Shown: positions 42,901 through 54,317 of the stretch, piece by piece
Layout: each line of letters begins with the position of its first letter
How positions within the stretch are numbered: the first letter of the stretch is position 1
From: Scatophagus argus
Lineage: Eukaryota; Chordata; Actinopteri; Scatophagidae
DNA: 64,000 bases
Assembly (NCBI RefSeq): GCF_020382885.2
Contig: NC_058499.1
Coordinates: 2,316,001 to 2,380,000, forward strand
Direction: 5' to 3'
Notes under the pieces: model-generated
What the model saw: only the letters and a program-made list of their open reading frames with translations
Told to the model about the DNA's origin: nothing
Database searches by the model: none
Position numbers and translations under genes: made by a program

Positions 42901-43881
42901 AAACGTCACCTTGTACCTTGAAGTGGACACACAGTCTGAACTGTGTTTAGAGAGAAGTGCTAACATGCTGTGATGTCATGTTAGCATGTTTATATGGGTC
43001 TTTTGTGTGATATCAGCAGACTCATTTTTGATTTCATTGATAATAATAATAATAATAACAATTAAAGCATGTTGCCTCCTGCAATGAGGATGAGCTCAAG
43101 TGGCTGCTGTATTGATGAAGAAACAGTTCGCTAATATGCTACATGTTCACATGCTTGATCTCAGTCATTTAAGAAGCATTAAATAAAATTAATAAAACTA
43201 GCAGTACAAAATATGCCATAATTAGTTAACCCCAACTAGTCTTTTTATTTATTAAACAAACCTAATCAACCATCCAGCAGTGATGCTGCAGGCTAACGTT
43301 AGCACGTTCTGATCCTAAAACCTGGATACTTCAGAAGGGATGCAGGACAGACAACAGAACAGACACTGGAGGCATACATGTGTCATTCGTGCTGCGTGAG
43401 TGCAGATACTACACGTCAGAACATATGCAAAGAAACATAATGAAACTCAAATATCTGCACATATTTACATGCTAACATTAGCATACAGACGAGCTAAAGG
43501 TCAGCATGACACCAGAGCTGCTAGTTAGTTGATGAGATGATTGAAAAGAAATTAGTTGCTGAGTATTTAGTTATTGATTACTTGTTTTCCATCATTTTTC
43601 AAGCAAAAATGTCAACAAACATTTGCCGGTTTCATCTTCAGTTTATGATACTCGTTATCATGAAAACAGTTTGATTTAAGAAGTGTCGGGATCTGATACC
43701 AAGCACCAACTTGAAAGTGAACTGTTGATTTTGTTGTAAGACTCTGACATGTTATTTCTGGCTTGTGTTGCAGAAATGTGAGTTCAACATGGATAACCTG
43801 AGCAAGCCAGAGCTGCTCACCCTGCTGAGTATCATGGAGGGAGAGCTGGAGGCCCGCGACCTGGTCATCGAGGCCCTGAGG
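36568..43881 (+). CDS. cttnbp2: cortactin-binding protein 2-type gene, first two coding exons (gene continues past the window)
   Basis: Exon 1 is 36568-36648 (27 codons, [13 protein letters not shown]...) and exon 2 is 43774-43881 (36 codons), joined in phase 0. Both splice pairs are canonical. Exon 2 reads [20 protein letters not shown] followed by DLVIEALR, the hallmark start of the CortBP2 coiled-coil domain. CTTNBP2 is a neuronal scaffold that binds cortactin and the STRIPAK complex and stabilises dendritic spines; CTTNBP2NL is the shorter actin-associated paralogue. MASEGASGE resembles the CTTNBP2 start, while LSKPELLTL resembles CTTNBP2NL, so the symbol is probable but not certain. An in-frame Met at codon 33 ([10 protein letters not shown]) could give a CTTNBP2NL-like N-terminus. 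The rest of the coiled coil is not found up to 64000, so intron 2 exceeds 20 kb. Confidence 0.75.
36649..43773 (+). other. intron 1 of the cttnbp2-type gene
   Basis: About 7.1 kb between matching phase-0 splice sites. The first 350 bases remain CpG-rich. I see no further exon. An AT-rich homeodomain-type stretch at about 42415-42565 (AATTACAG, GTAATTAGAC, TTAATAG) could be regulatory. An (AAT)n run lies at 43039-43057. Confidence 0.6.
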
Positions 43882-45141
43882 GTGAGTCCAGTCAGCACAC
43901 TAACGAACACACTCTTCTGCTCGTTAGCTAAGCCTCCGTCGTCTTGGCCTTTGTCTGAGTTAAGTCGAACACAACCTGTTTTGAGCAGATTGTCGTTGTC
44001 AAAGGCTTCAGATGAGATGATTAGCTGTAATTGTGACTCAGGATTGAGGTGGTATCATTTTCTTATTATATGCGAGACGAATGCTGCTAAATGAATGCGA
44101 TATCACAAAATGTGAATTGGAGGCTTTTTGCCAGAAATGTGCAGAACACTTGTGTGATCACAGTGAAAGACTCTGCCCGACTGTTTCTGTTTTTCTTTTG
44201 TAATCACCCACTGATAGGCACGGTCTCTAATTGCCTTGGTTGAATGGGAGCTGGCTGAGCTACTGGGTAGCATTTAGTTTCTTGCCAGAAAGGCCGGCAT
44301 GATCAGATCCATGCGTCCACCCAGCACCACCTGCTTAGCTAGCAGTAATAAATAGATGATTGTAGTCACTGGTCCTGGCTCTGGTTGTTCCTCAGTGACT
44401 ATTAGAAACTAATTAGAAAGGTGGTGCTTGAGTAAAAGGTGGGACAGTTTTTATTTGCTGTGGAAATATTCTGCCCGGCACCGTCTCTTGACTGATCACT
44501 GCTAAACTATTTGTGTCAGGTGGACAAGAGACGGATGGGTAAAGTGTACCTTTTTATCCAAGGACTACATTTATTTTTTTTGTGACAGGCCGGGTTTTTG
44601 TTTCTAAGTGTTTCTTTCTGTCACAGTAGCTTGAAGGTGTTTGCAGAACATTGTAAGCTCCTTGAACTACAGCAGATGACTGATGAAATGTCTTTACATT
44701 TAGCCCTATTCAGCACACCCGGTCACATAATTAACTAAAACAGACTGATGTTTAACTCGACGTCTTCGTTAAGGACACCAATCAGGAATCCTGCAGTGAA
44801 GCTGTGAGACAGTTAAGAAACTGAAGCAGAGGGAGTGAAAACAGGTTCCAGTGGTCACACATGGCAGAACAGTACATGTGTTTGGACCAAAGCTTAAACG
44901 CTGTTGAACTCAGCAGCTTACAGTGTGCAGGGGAACTACCTCTCATTATACTGTAGTCTGCTCTGTCTGGTGACTCTGTGTGTATATTTTGTACGACGCA
45001 CATCGTGGAAGAGCGATGGGTTTAGTTGGATGATGCGTTGATCTGTGGTTACTCTGTGGCGCCCTGGCGAACCTGTCTCACCCTCACGTTAGCGGTCACT
45101 TGTTCTCCGAGTTATTTCCCAACAAACTCTCGCATGTCCCC

Positions 45142-45166
45142 CTCTCTCGCTCTCTCTCTCTCTCTG
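45142..45166. repeat. (CT)n microsatellite
   Basis: CTCTCTCGCTCTCTCTCTCT-type tract, interrupted once by CG. Confidence 0.8.
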
Positions 45167-45359
45167 CAGTTCTGTATTTAGGTCAGGATCTGCGCCTCAG
45201 TTTGTCCACGCTCCACTTTAAGGCTGTCCTCTCAGGCTTTTTTGATAGGCTGTTAATGTGCAAGTCATTCACAGTGTTGGGACTACAGCGAGATGTTCTT
45301 ATCAGACGTGTCATGTTAAGTTTTAAGAATTGTGGGTGATTCTCTGAAGCAACAAGGAG

Positions 45360-45450
45360 TGCCTTGATGTCTTGCTTCGCTGCACTTTAAACATGCTGCA
45401 GGGATCGAACCGGTGACCTTTCTTTTGCAGCCTTCTGTTGCTGTTGTGCT
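45360..45450 (-). mobile_element. possible tRNA-derived SINE remnant
   Basis: On the minus strand GGTCACCGGTTCGATCCCTG contains a polymerase III B-box (GGTTCGATCCC), and AGCAAGACATCAAGGCAC downstream resembles fish tRNA-SINE bodies. No complete tRNA cloverleaf or A-box could be placed, so this is not a tRNA gene. Confidence 0.3.
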
Positions 45451-47639
45451 GTTGGAAAGCAGTTCAGTCTGATTTTAGTTCAGTTTTCCTGATACTGATC
45501 CACTGGGCGTGTTTACAGACATCGACCCTGCTGATATTGAACAGCCCTTTTCTTTCTACCTCACTCAACATCGCAGCATTGGCTTAAAATCTTTCATTCA
45601 CCCCTTCATAGTCTACCGTTTCTGCTGCTTCCTCTTCTTTGAATTTGGGACAGTCTGTGGCCCCATGTCACCTCCTTCCTGTCTCTTTGTGTTTCTGGTT
45701 ATTGGTAGTTATGTCTGTTCCGTCCTCACCGCCACCTCACCCATGTTTTCTGCTGGCATTAGGAATCCCTGTAGGCTCCATCTCCCCTGTGAATGGACAT
45801 CCTATCCAGGTTTCAAAGAAATAAGCCTCCTCTCTGTGCCCTGTCTGCTCTCGCGAAACACAATGAGACCGTTTGTTCTGATGCTGATAAGCCCTATCTG
45901 ATGGAGGAAGAGAGAGAGAGACAGGAGGGGAGAGAAATAAAAAAAGGAGGCACAGTTAAAGGAGAGACATCTCGATTGAGAAGCCCAGATTGTCAGTTCG
46001 AATCAGAGCGAGGAAGACGGAGGGCGGGTGAGATGCAGGAAGAGAGTGGGGGGAAAATGGAGGCCTGATATCGTCTCTGACAAAGCGGGACAGTGTGACA
46101 GAGAGGATTAAGCCTACTCCCCCATCCACTCGCTTTTCGGTTCTCTAACCACCCCCCCCTCCCCCTCAAAATAGCCAAAAAGAGAACCATCATCTGGCCA
46201 CCAGCTGCAGGGCTCTCAATGTCACTGCACAAAGCAATCGCTGTTTCAAAAATCAAACCACAAATCAAGCTAACTGACCTTCTTACTCAGCATTTCCAAA
46301 GCACCTTGCAGGGAACTGAAGCCCGACAGTTTTAACGCAGGTCCCCTATCTACATACATCCAATTCCCCCCGCCATACCACTTCCCTGCTCCCACAGCGA
46401 AAGCTTGGCCCAAACTTCCATGGCTTGGCACGACTACAGCGATTGTTTGTGGTGTTGGGGTATTATTAGGAGGCTTTGGTGCCGCAGATTAATTAGCGTG
46501 TGGCTAAAGCTGGCTGAGCTACCATATCAGGTTTCATCCTGGAGAAAAAGAAAGGAGGCCGTAAGCAGATTAGCCAAACGACAGAGATATCACATGATTA
46601 CCGTGGCCGACGGCTACACAAGTCTCCCATTCTTCTGAGCCGAGAGCTTTCAGAGGGCATTTGGAGACTACATCTTTACCCAGTTCTCAGAACAGCAGTT
46701 AAATCAGTTTTGTTTGTCTCTGCATTTCCAAAATGACGTAGCTGTTTTCACCGTGTTACGAATAGTAGATTTTGGGAGTGACGGCTGAGTCAAAGTGGAT
46801 AAAATCCCCAGCCAGAACCAGCCAGCTGGCTGATGGCCAACTGTAATTTCCCCACTTAAAAAGAAATAGTTTTACAAAGGCGCAATGTGTAAGGTCTCTT
46901 CAGTGTTGATGTTATGCAGAGAATACAAGGAGAAAATTCCAAGCTCATTAAAGTTCTTTTCTGTGTCCTTGATATATTGAAGACCCTCTTCCATTCCCAC
47001 AATGACAAGGAGTTAATGTTTGGAAGCTGCGGGACAAGACTGGCAAACAGTTTGCAAAGTAATGATTGATGAACAGCAGATGATGTGATTCCTCCTCTTT
47101 TAGCTCTTGTTTGCTCTCCACCAAATGCTGAGTTAAAGATTTGTCCTTTTTAGCTTCTAGATGTTTGCATCGTTTGCTTTTGTTATCTGCCTTGTCGTTG
47201 CGGGGCAGATGGGGGCGGGCTGAGAGCTTTGAGATTCACTCGTACATGCCTGAGTGGAGACGGAAAGCCAAGACAATGAGCTAATAGAAGCTAAACCACA
47301 CTAAAAACCACACAGGCCTGCAGAGTTTGGTGTTAAGTTACAAGTTATATCTGATTACATGGCCAGTATGTGAGTTACAAATCAGTGACTTGGACAGGGC
47401 AGAGTTTTAAAGAAGCAGAAACTCAAACACACACAGACATCCTGGCCAGTTGGACAGTTTGTCGAACAGTTTCTGACTGTCAGGCAGTTCTGTTCTCAGG
47501 GCTCAGCAGGAGGGACGAGCTGTACAGGCGGAGGTGTCCAGACTGGACGTCTGTGCTTTTGTGAAAATGACTTGATGGGATGATGGCGAGTGATCAATGG
47601 AAGGCCAGTGAAACGCATCATAGCACATGTCAATTGTAT

Positions 47640-47738
47640 TTTTGCACAGTTGTTAAAAGGAGTGTTGTTTTTTCATTTCACTGTGGATGCACATCCACAT
47701 GTGACAAATAAAGAATTCTGATTCTGATTCTGATTCAT
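47640..47738 (+). mobile_element. LINE 3' tail remnant
   Basis: TGTGACAAATAAAGAATTCT followed by repeated GATTCT units is a typical 3' end of a fish LINE of the L2 type. Upstream coding sequence is absent. Confidence 0.5.
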
Positions 47739-48626
47739 AGCGACGAGCACCGAGTATCACTGTGTGTCGACACACGAAGAGGCAGCCTCTTACCTCGTGA
47801 GCTCGAAGCTTTGTTTTATTTACTGTTTTTTTTAAATAAAGCTTTGCATTATTTATTCGCTGATTTACATGAATTACTGGCACGTGGTGGCGTAGTTAAA
47901 TCCACTGTATGTAGATTCTGTTGCTAGTTGTCTTCTGACTTGATGAGTCTCCTGGACGTTTAAAGGACAGGTGACCAAATGATGTCTGGATAAAGTTACA
48001 GATTTTGAACTTTGTTGGAAACATTTGGCATAATGCAAGGACACAACTCAGCAAAATATATCCTGAAGTCTCGTCATTCCTTCACTCACATTGGAAGACA
48101 TTGCTCACCTTTTGTTTGATGCCGGTTACGCACTTGAGGGGCTTCTCTCTAAGGAGGGTTTATACGAGCATAGCCGGTATTTGCTGCATGTTTTCAGGTG
48201 TGTGACTGTTGCATTTTCAGTACATCAGTGTTCTTGTTCAGCTTGAGGCGTAGCAATAAGCAATTTTGCACATTTAAGCTGCTATAAACATTCAGTGCTA
48301 TAAACATTTTCTCTGTCACAAAGACAGAGTGCTGTTCTTGATGTGGAAACATCCCCGCAGACGGCGGTGTTCGGGAATCCAGATGGGCGGTCGGCGTTCC
48401 TGCCCACCAGCGTCCGGCCTCATGCGAGCAGGCCTCCTCGGGAGGTCATGTGATCTGCCATATGACTAAGAGAGCCCATGGAGCTGCTGCCAGCGCTGGG
48501 CTTGTACATGCTTAGCACAACACAACACATGCCCCGAGCCATCAGGCTTTCTCCAGCGTCACGTTATCTCCGACCATCTAGCTATTTAAGGCATGCCCTG
48601 TTGCTGGGCTTTTCCAGCTCTCCTCA

Positions 48627-48669
<43 letters not shown>
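48627..48669. repeat. (AC)n microsatellite
   Basis: About 20 uninterrupted AC units. Confidence 0.95.
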
Positions 48670-48675
<6 letters not shown>

Positions 48676-50426
48676 GTTTGCCTTCTTCTGTATCTCTGTT
48701 CATCTCCTTTTGTTCCTGTAAGTCTTTGTTTTTCACTCAGTGTTGCTCTCCATCCCTTGCAGCTTCTTTTGTTTCTCTGTGTCGTCTTATCGCTTTGGGC
48801 AGACAGTGTGGCAGCTCATTGCTCATCATTACTGTCTCTCTCGCAGTCCCTCTCTCTGTTCATATAAATCTGTGAATGTCTGTCCTTCTCTTGCTGTGTC
48901 TCTCCCTCTCTCTGGCTTGTGCAGCTAATCCGAAATATATTAAAACTCACTGCCTGAACTAGCAGAAGCTGCTTTGGAAAGCTTCGCTCAGTGAGTTCAC
49001 TTCTGTGCTGTGCAAAATTCGAGAGCCCTACAGATGAAGGGAAATAATCTTTTCATTTTATTCAAACTGAACAAAATACTGAGCAATATTATCATCATCT
49101 ACACCTGACCTATCTTTTTTGGGCAGGTTTTGTAGATACTGGAAATGAAATTGGGATGAGAAAGCCCTTCAGCCAAGAAAAGTAATTTTTTTTTCTGCTG
49201 GCATCTGTCAGTGTTGACGTGGTTTTTATTCAAAACCAGTGTTGCTAAGGTAGTTTGCCAAGTAAATTTTTTACCGTTCAACAATTTGAAAGCCCCACAC
49301 AAAGTGCATGTAATAACTAATATCTGTAAAGTCCAAATGTGCAAATATAATGGAAAATACATAAAGGTTTGTACATTTGTGTGCGTTTTTGTACATCGGA
49401 GTTAACCCTCTCTCCTGACACACAACCCAATCAGCATCCTGCTCTGATTGGCTGGCTGCCTAGCAACCAGCACCCCCCTCCACCGTCCTTACCGACCTGG
49501 ACCCTCCTTCACGAGCTCCCAGGCTCGTGTTTCGCTGCCACCCACTGACATGACACTTAGGAATGAGGCTACAAAGACTCAGAGAGTCAGTCTTAAGCCG
49601 TTTTTGCTCAGCCTGTTCGCGGCGGGAATGTGCGTCGTTATTCTGCCTCACGTCTCTGCGTAAAAGGTACAAACACAGAACGGAGGAGGGTGGAGGTTAC
49701 TCCACCATGAAGCCACGGCAGAGGTAGTCATGAAGTTCAGCTGAGGGTGTGCAGGCAGGACGTGTGCAGCTTCCTGAGCACCAGCATCACACACTTCAGA
49801 GTAATGATGGGTAAATCCATAATGTTATGTTATGGTTATTCATCTGTTTTCCCATGTTGAAAACATTTGGTTTGGGGAATCTGTCGACCAATCATAAGCT
49901 GTGTTCCTAACTAGGCTCCGATCTGTGTGTGTGTGTGTGTGTTCGGGGGGGTGTGTCATTCAAATTTTTTTTGGAATGACTAATGACGGGTCTTTTTCAC
50001 AGCAGTATTTCAGGAACTCACAAGCTTTTCTCTCAACCCTGAACCCCCCCCCTTTTAAGGAGAAGTGGTACGACCCAGGAGTGGTACGACCCACGTCCCT
50101 GGAGAGCCAGTTTCTTATGGCTCTTCTTTTTGGTGGGCTGGTTTTTGAAGTGCTGTCAGTCAGCACAGAAGACGCGATGAGTCCCGGTGGGGGGGTTGGA
50201 CTGTCTCTGAGTTGAAAGAGCATGTCTGAGTGTATGTGTGTTTATGTGCATGTATAATGCATGCAGGGCTGCAGCTGAGGATTACTTTCGTGTGGATGAA
50301 TCTGTTGGTAAATTTTGATGAATCAATTAAGCGTTTAATAGAGCCCAAGGTGACATACTGGATTTATTTGGCATTTATGCTCGAGTAAATGTCAAAATAA
50401 TTGATTCATTTCCTGTGAGTGTTTGA

Positions 50427-50430
<4 letters not shown>

Positions 50431-50461
<31 letters not shown>
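50431..50461. repeat. (GT)n microsatellite
   Basis: About 15 GT units. Confidence 0.95.
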
Positions 50462-52791
50462 GGTGTGGGGTTATCTGGAGAAAAAAAGTCTGACCCTCCT
50501 CTGCAAAACGATTCATCCCTCAGGGTGCTGCAATGGCCAGTAAAAAGATCATTTCATTTGATTGGTCAGCACAGCACACGGCAGCCTGTGGGTTGGGGGG
50601 AATTTGACGGTGGCGCAAATAAAGAATCAGAAATGGAAATACGCGAGCCGAGTGTGCCGCCGCCGCCGCCATCAGCCTGAGCGCAAGCATGCAGTTTGAA
50701 GCAGAGCAGAGCAGTTTGAGTGTGAGGGCAGGACTTTGAGGGGAAATATTAAGAAATCTGTGCGTGAAGCCAGTGAGTCATCTTCTCACACTGGAAGACC
50801 TCTTGAATAAATAAAAAAGGCTCATTAGAAACCCCGACTGCCTCCGCACATCCAGGTTTGAATGAGGACATAAATTACCGCAGTAGCTGTACCTGTTTAT
50901 ATCACATCATATAGCACATCAGCTGGATTTATTACAATGCTGGTTGTGTTAATGTGTCGATAACCTCGCGTATCAGCTGTGATCCATCTGCTTTAATTAT
51001 CTGACATTTTAAACCGTAATTACGTGCGGCTGAATAAAAACTTTGACATAATTTAGCTTTTCTGCTCGCTCTGCTTTAGGGCACCTGAGGAACACTTTTT
51101 TTACCTTCCACCCTGTGATTCTCTCTTTTTTTTTTCTTTTTCACCTTGAAGAGCAGTCAGGGCTGAAGAATTTGTCCAAATATTATCGAAAGAGCAACAT
51201 CCAAATGGCAGCAGCTGCAGTTTTGTGGGTACGAGGCGAAATGTGCTGCAGTGATGCTCCGACCTTCAAACCGCTTTCTCCACGCTGAAGGTGGAACTCG
51301 ACCCCGGAAAGAAACTCACATCCTCATCGCTTTGTGCATTTTTCATTGAAAGTGAAATGCAGATATTATCATACCCACTAAAATCACGACTTTCTGCTCC
51401 TCATGTGACATATGAAGCACGTCTTCGTGTGCGTGCGTGCGTGTGTTCACTGTGTGTGTCTTGTGCACACAGAAATCTTCGCTGTTAAACGAAGCGATTG
51501 GTGAAGTGCTCAGGAAGTAGGTCATAGCAGCCGTCCCGCTCTCTTAAGCCTCCCTCCCCGACTGTAAGCCCCTCCCCCCTCCTCTCACACGGGCCCATAT
51601 TTCACTCCTCAGCCTCCCTCATCTCTCCACTCTCCACATAATTATATAACATATGCTGTCAGATGGAGGCTTTTATCTAAAGTGCCTCACGGTCTGTACC
51701 ATGAGGTGGCCCCCGGCGGGAAAGCGAACCCGAAGACCCTCCCCGTCCCCGGCGGCGATCGGGAATGTGGGACGTTCATGCGAAGTCGGACACCTGACTG
51801 AGTGTTTTTGTGTTTCTGGGGCAGAAATAAATTCAAGCGTGATAGGAATGAAATGTGGTGTTTTTCTGGTTGTTTGCTGTGCGTGGCAGTGCAGCCATTT
51901 ATCCAGTTAAGCCATCAGTCACGTTCAGTGTGGTGATTATTATTGGAGTTAATTGATGAATTGTTTAATTTATTAGTGAGAATGCTGAAAACAAGTTCCC
52001 AGAACAGAAAGTTGATATCTTCAACAACAAGTGATAAATTCTGTCCTGTGTTGAGTAGCTGATGGAGAAGAAGGAGGTGAGACCCTGCAGACAGTGTGGC
52101 GTGACAATACGCTCAGCCGAGCTTTGACAGTCAGGCCTCCCAAACGTTGGACTGATGTTGAGTTTCATCATAATGTTCATCCTGTACAGTAAATGTAGTA
52201 TATTGTACATGATGTGCATTAATATGCAGGGTTCACACAGAGCGAAAGCCTGGAAAATACTTGCTTTGAAGTGTTATGTTATGTTTTTAAGATTTTTGAA
52301 TTCCAAATGTGATGAATGAAAAATGTTTGGAGACCCACTGGATTTAGTTGGCACTTCAGCAACCTGCCAGGAACATCCGGTAATTCCGACATGACGATGA
52401 AAGCCGCGGCAGCGTGGAGGGTTAGTTTGGGTACCCGTCAGGGTGTGTGAATTTGACTTGAATCCGAAAATTGGATTTCATTTCATTTCATTTGGTGTTG
52501 AATCGTCCGTGACGATTGGACGGTTTGTCTCCCCCCTTTGCTGCAATCTGTTTCCGTATTATTGTACAGTATATTAAACATCAGATGGACTTTATCTCTG
52601 CTCAGCCCGTCCTCCGCAGTTTCCTCCCTTTATGTGTATTTTTTTTTAATTTTCTTTTATATTCAAGTGCTTCATGGAGCAGTTCAGTCCTAAATCTTCC
52701 TGTTCCTGTAACTCCTTCTCCCTCTCAGAGTCTCTCGGGCAGTTGAGTTGATGACATGGCTGCTGTTTGATGTGGACTGAAAGTGTCATGA

Positions 52792-52815
52792 ACACACACA
52801 CACACACACACACAC
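52792..52815. repeat. (AC)n microsatellite
   Basis: About 12 AC units, only about 155 bases before an oppositely oriented (GT)n tract. Confidence 0.95.
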
Positions 52816-52969
52816 TCTGCAGCTCCACGTGATGAGGGTGGAAATGAAACGAGAGATGGTGACACAAACACAGAAATAGTCAACTCCGTTCACCTTACTC
52901 AGTCCTGCACGAAGGAATTACTGAAGCAAAATCTCAGAGTGGTTGGAAATGGAGTTTGGGTTTGTAACA

Positions 52970-52971
<2 letters not shown>

Positions 52972-53006
<35 letters not shown>
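52972..53006. repeat. (GT)n microsatellite
   Basis: About 17 GT units. With the AC tract at 52792 it forms a potential long inverted repeat. Confidence 0.95.
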
Positions 53007-53007
<1 letters not shown>

Positions 53008-53359
53008 CGAGGCCTGTGTGTTTGTCTGGTGTGAGAGGCGTGAAGCTGAACTGGGAAGACCTGACCTGACTTCTCTGTTTGGTTGGTCTGTCGGGAGTTG
53101 AAGTAGCAAAATGCAAAGTAAAAGCTTTTGGAAAAGCTTGGATTTGTGTCTAAAAATGTTCTGTTATAATGCAGCTCATTTCAGGGTGACAGTATAAATC
53201 ACAGGACTGATGTCCTGTTTCGGCTGGGAAGCGGTTTGTTAACAGACGGGAAGGAGTTCGGCCAATCCGGTGAGCTGGATGTCCGTGTGGTGTGTATGGG
53301 AAACAAAATGGTAGACGTTAAGATAACTTAATGCACACATTCTCATTGTCACTGTTTCA

Positions 53360-53399
53360 CTCTCTCTCACTCTCTCTCTCTCTCACACACACACACACA
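53360..53399. repeat. compound (CT)n(CA)n microsatellite
   Basis: A CT-rich stretch passes directly into CA units. Confidence 0.9.
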
Positions 53400-54189
53400 G
53401 TGCCTTTAGGTGTGTGTGTGTTTAATGTGGTGTGGGTGTTCAGCTGGAGTCGAATGAGAGCAGCAGCTGCGAGTGTCCAGAGGAAGAGAGGAGCACTAAA
53501 AATATTGTTCAGTTTTTTTATTCTCTCTTATTTTCCGTCCATGAATCCATCGCTGTGGTTATCTGCTGGGCGTGTGAACCTGCCGCGGCCGCCGTCGCCG
53601 ATGTAGCCGGGGGCGGCAGCAGAGCAGCGTGGGAGGTTTTCCAGCTGCAGCAGGAGGAGCTCAGCGCGAACACGGCAGATGAAACTTCACCTCCGTTAGC
53701 TGTGGCAGGAGTTAGAGCAGATGCAGTTAACGCAGAATCACAAACCAGCACAAACGCGGAGTGTGTGGTGGTGTCACCAGTGACGCTCTGAAGGACGTTT
53801 AATGCACCCAAAATGCTGTGCGACCTTCCGTCTAATCGAATCTGTTCTGCTCCTCAGCGGCTCGGCATCACTTTTCCAAACGCAATCCCAGATGATTTGA
53901 AGGGTTTGTCTGAACAATATTAAACAGCCGTCATTGGCTCATCTCTATATATCAGCGTGTGTGTTCTCTGTTCTTTGTCTTTTTCAGCCTCTACTCTGCA
54001 TATTTGTTGCAAGCTGCCATCTTGAATCTCTGTATTGCTTCAGGGCACAGAACAGGAAGAAGAAGCCTTTACTTCTTATTCCTTCTTATTCTTATACCTT
54101 ATTCACGTTTTTGTCTTTTAATCAGCAACGTTTGTTGTGCTGTTGAGCCACAAAGTAGTCAGGAAGAAGGAAGAAACGGGTTTAAATGT

Positions 54190-54240
54190 TCAGGCTCACA
54201 CCTCCTGAAGTGCCCTTGAGCAAAACGAGCTGAACCACCC
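54190..54240 (+). mobile_element. possible SINE remnant
   Basis: GAAGTGCCCTTGAGCAAAAC followed by GAGCTGAACCACC resembles the body of a common fish tRNA-derived SINE. It is too short to be sure. Confidence 0.25.
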
Positions 54241-54268
54241 ACCTGGTAGTAGTCAGGTGAGTGTACTC

Positions 54269-54269
<1 letters not shown>

Positions 54270-54316
<47 letters not shown>
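54270..54316. repeat. (TG)n microsatellite
   Basis: About 23 uninterrupted TG units. Confidence 0.95.

Positions 54317-54317
<1 letters not shown>

Noticed and set aside
45393-45430. tRNA gene suggested by a GGTTCGATCCC B-box on the minus strand
   Set aside because: No A-box, acceptor stem or anticodon arm at proper spacing. More likely a SINE remnant.
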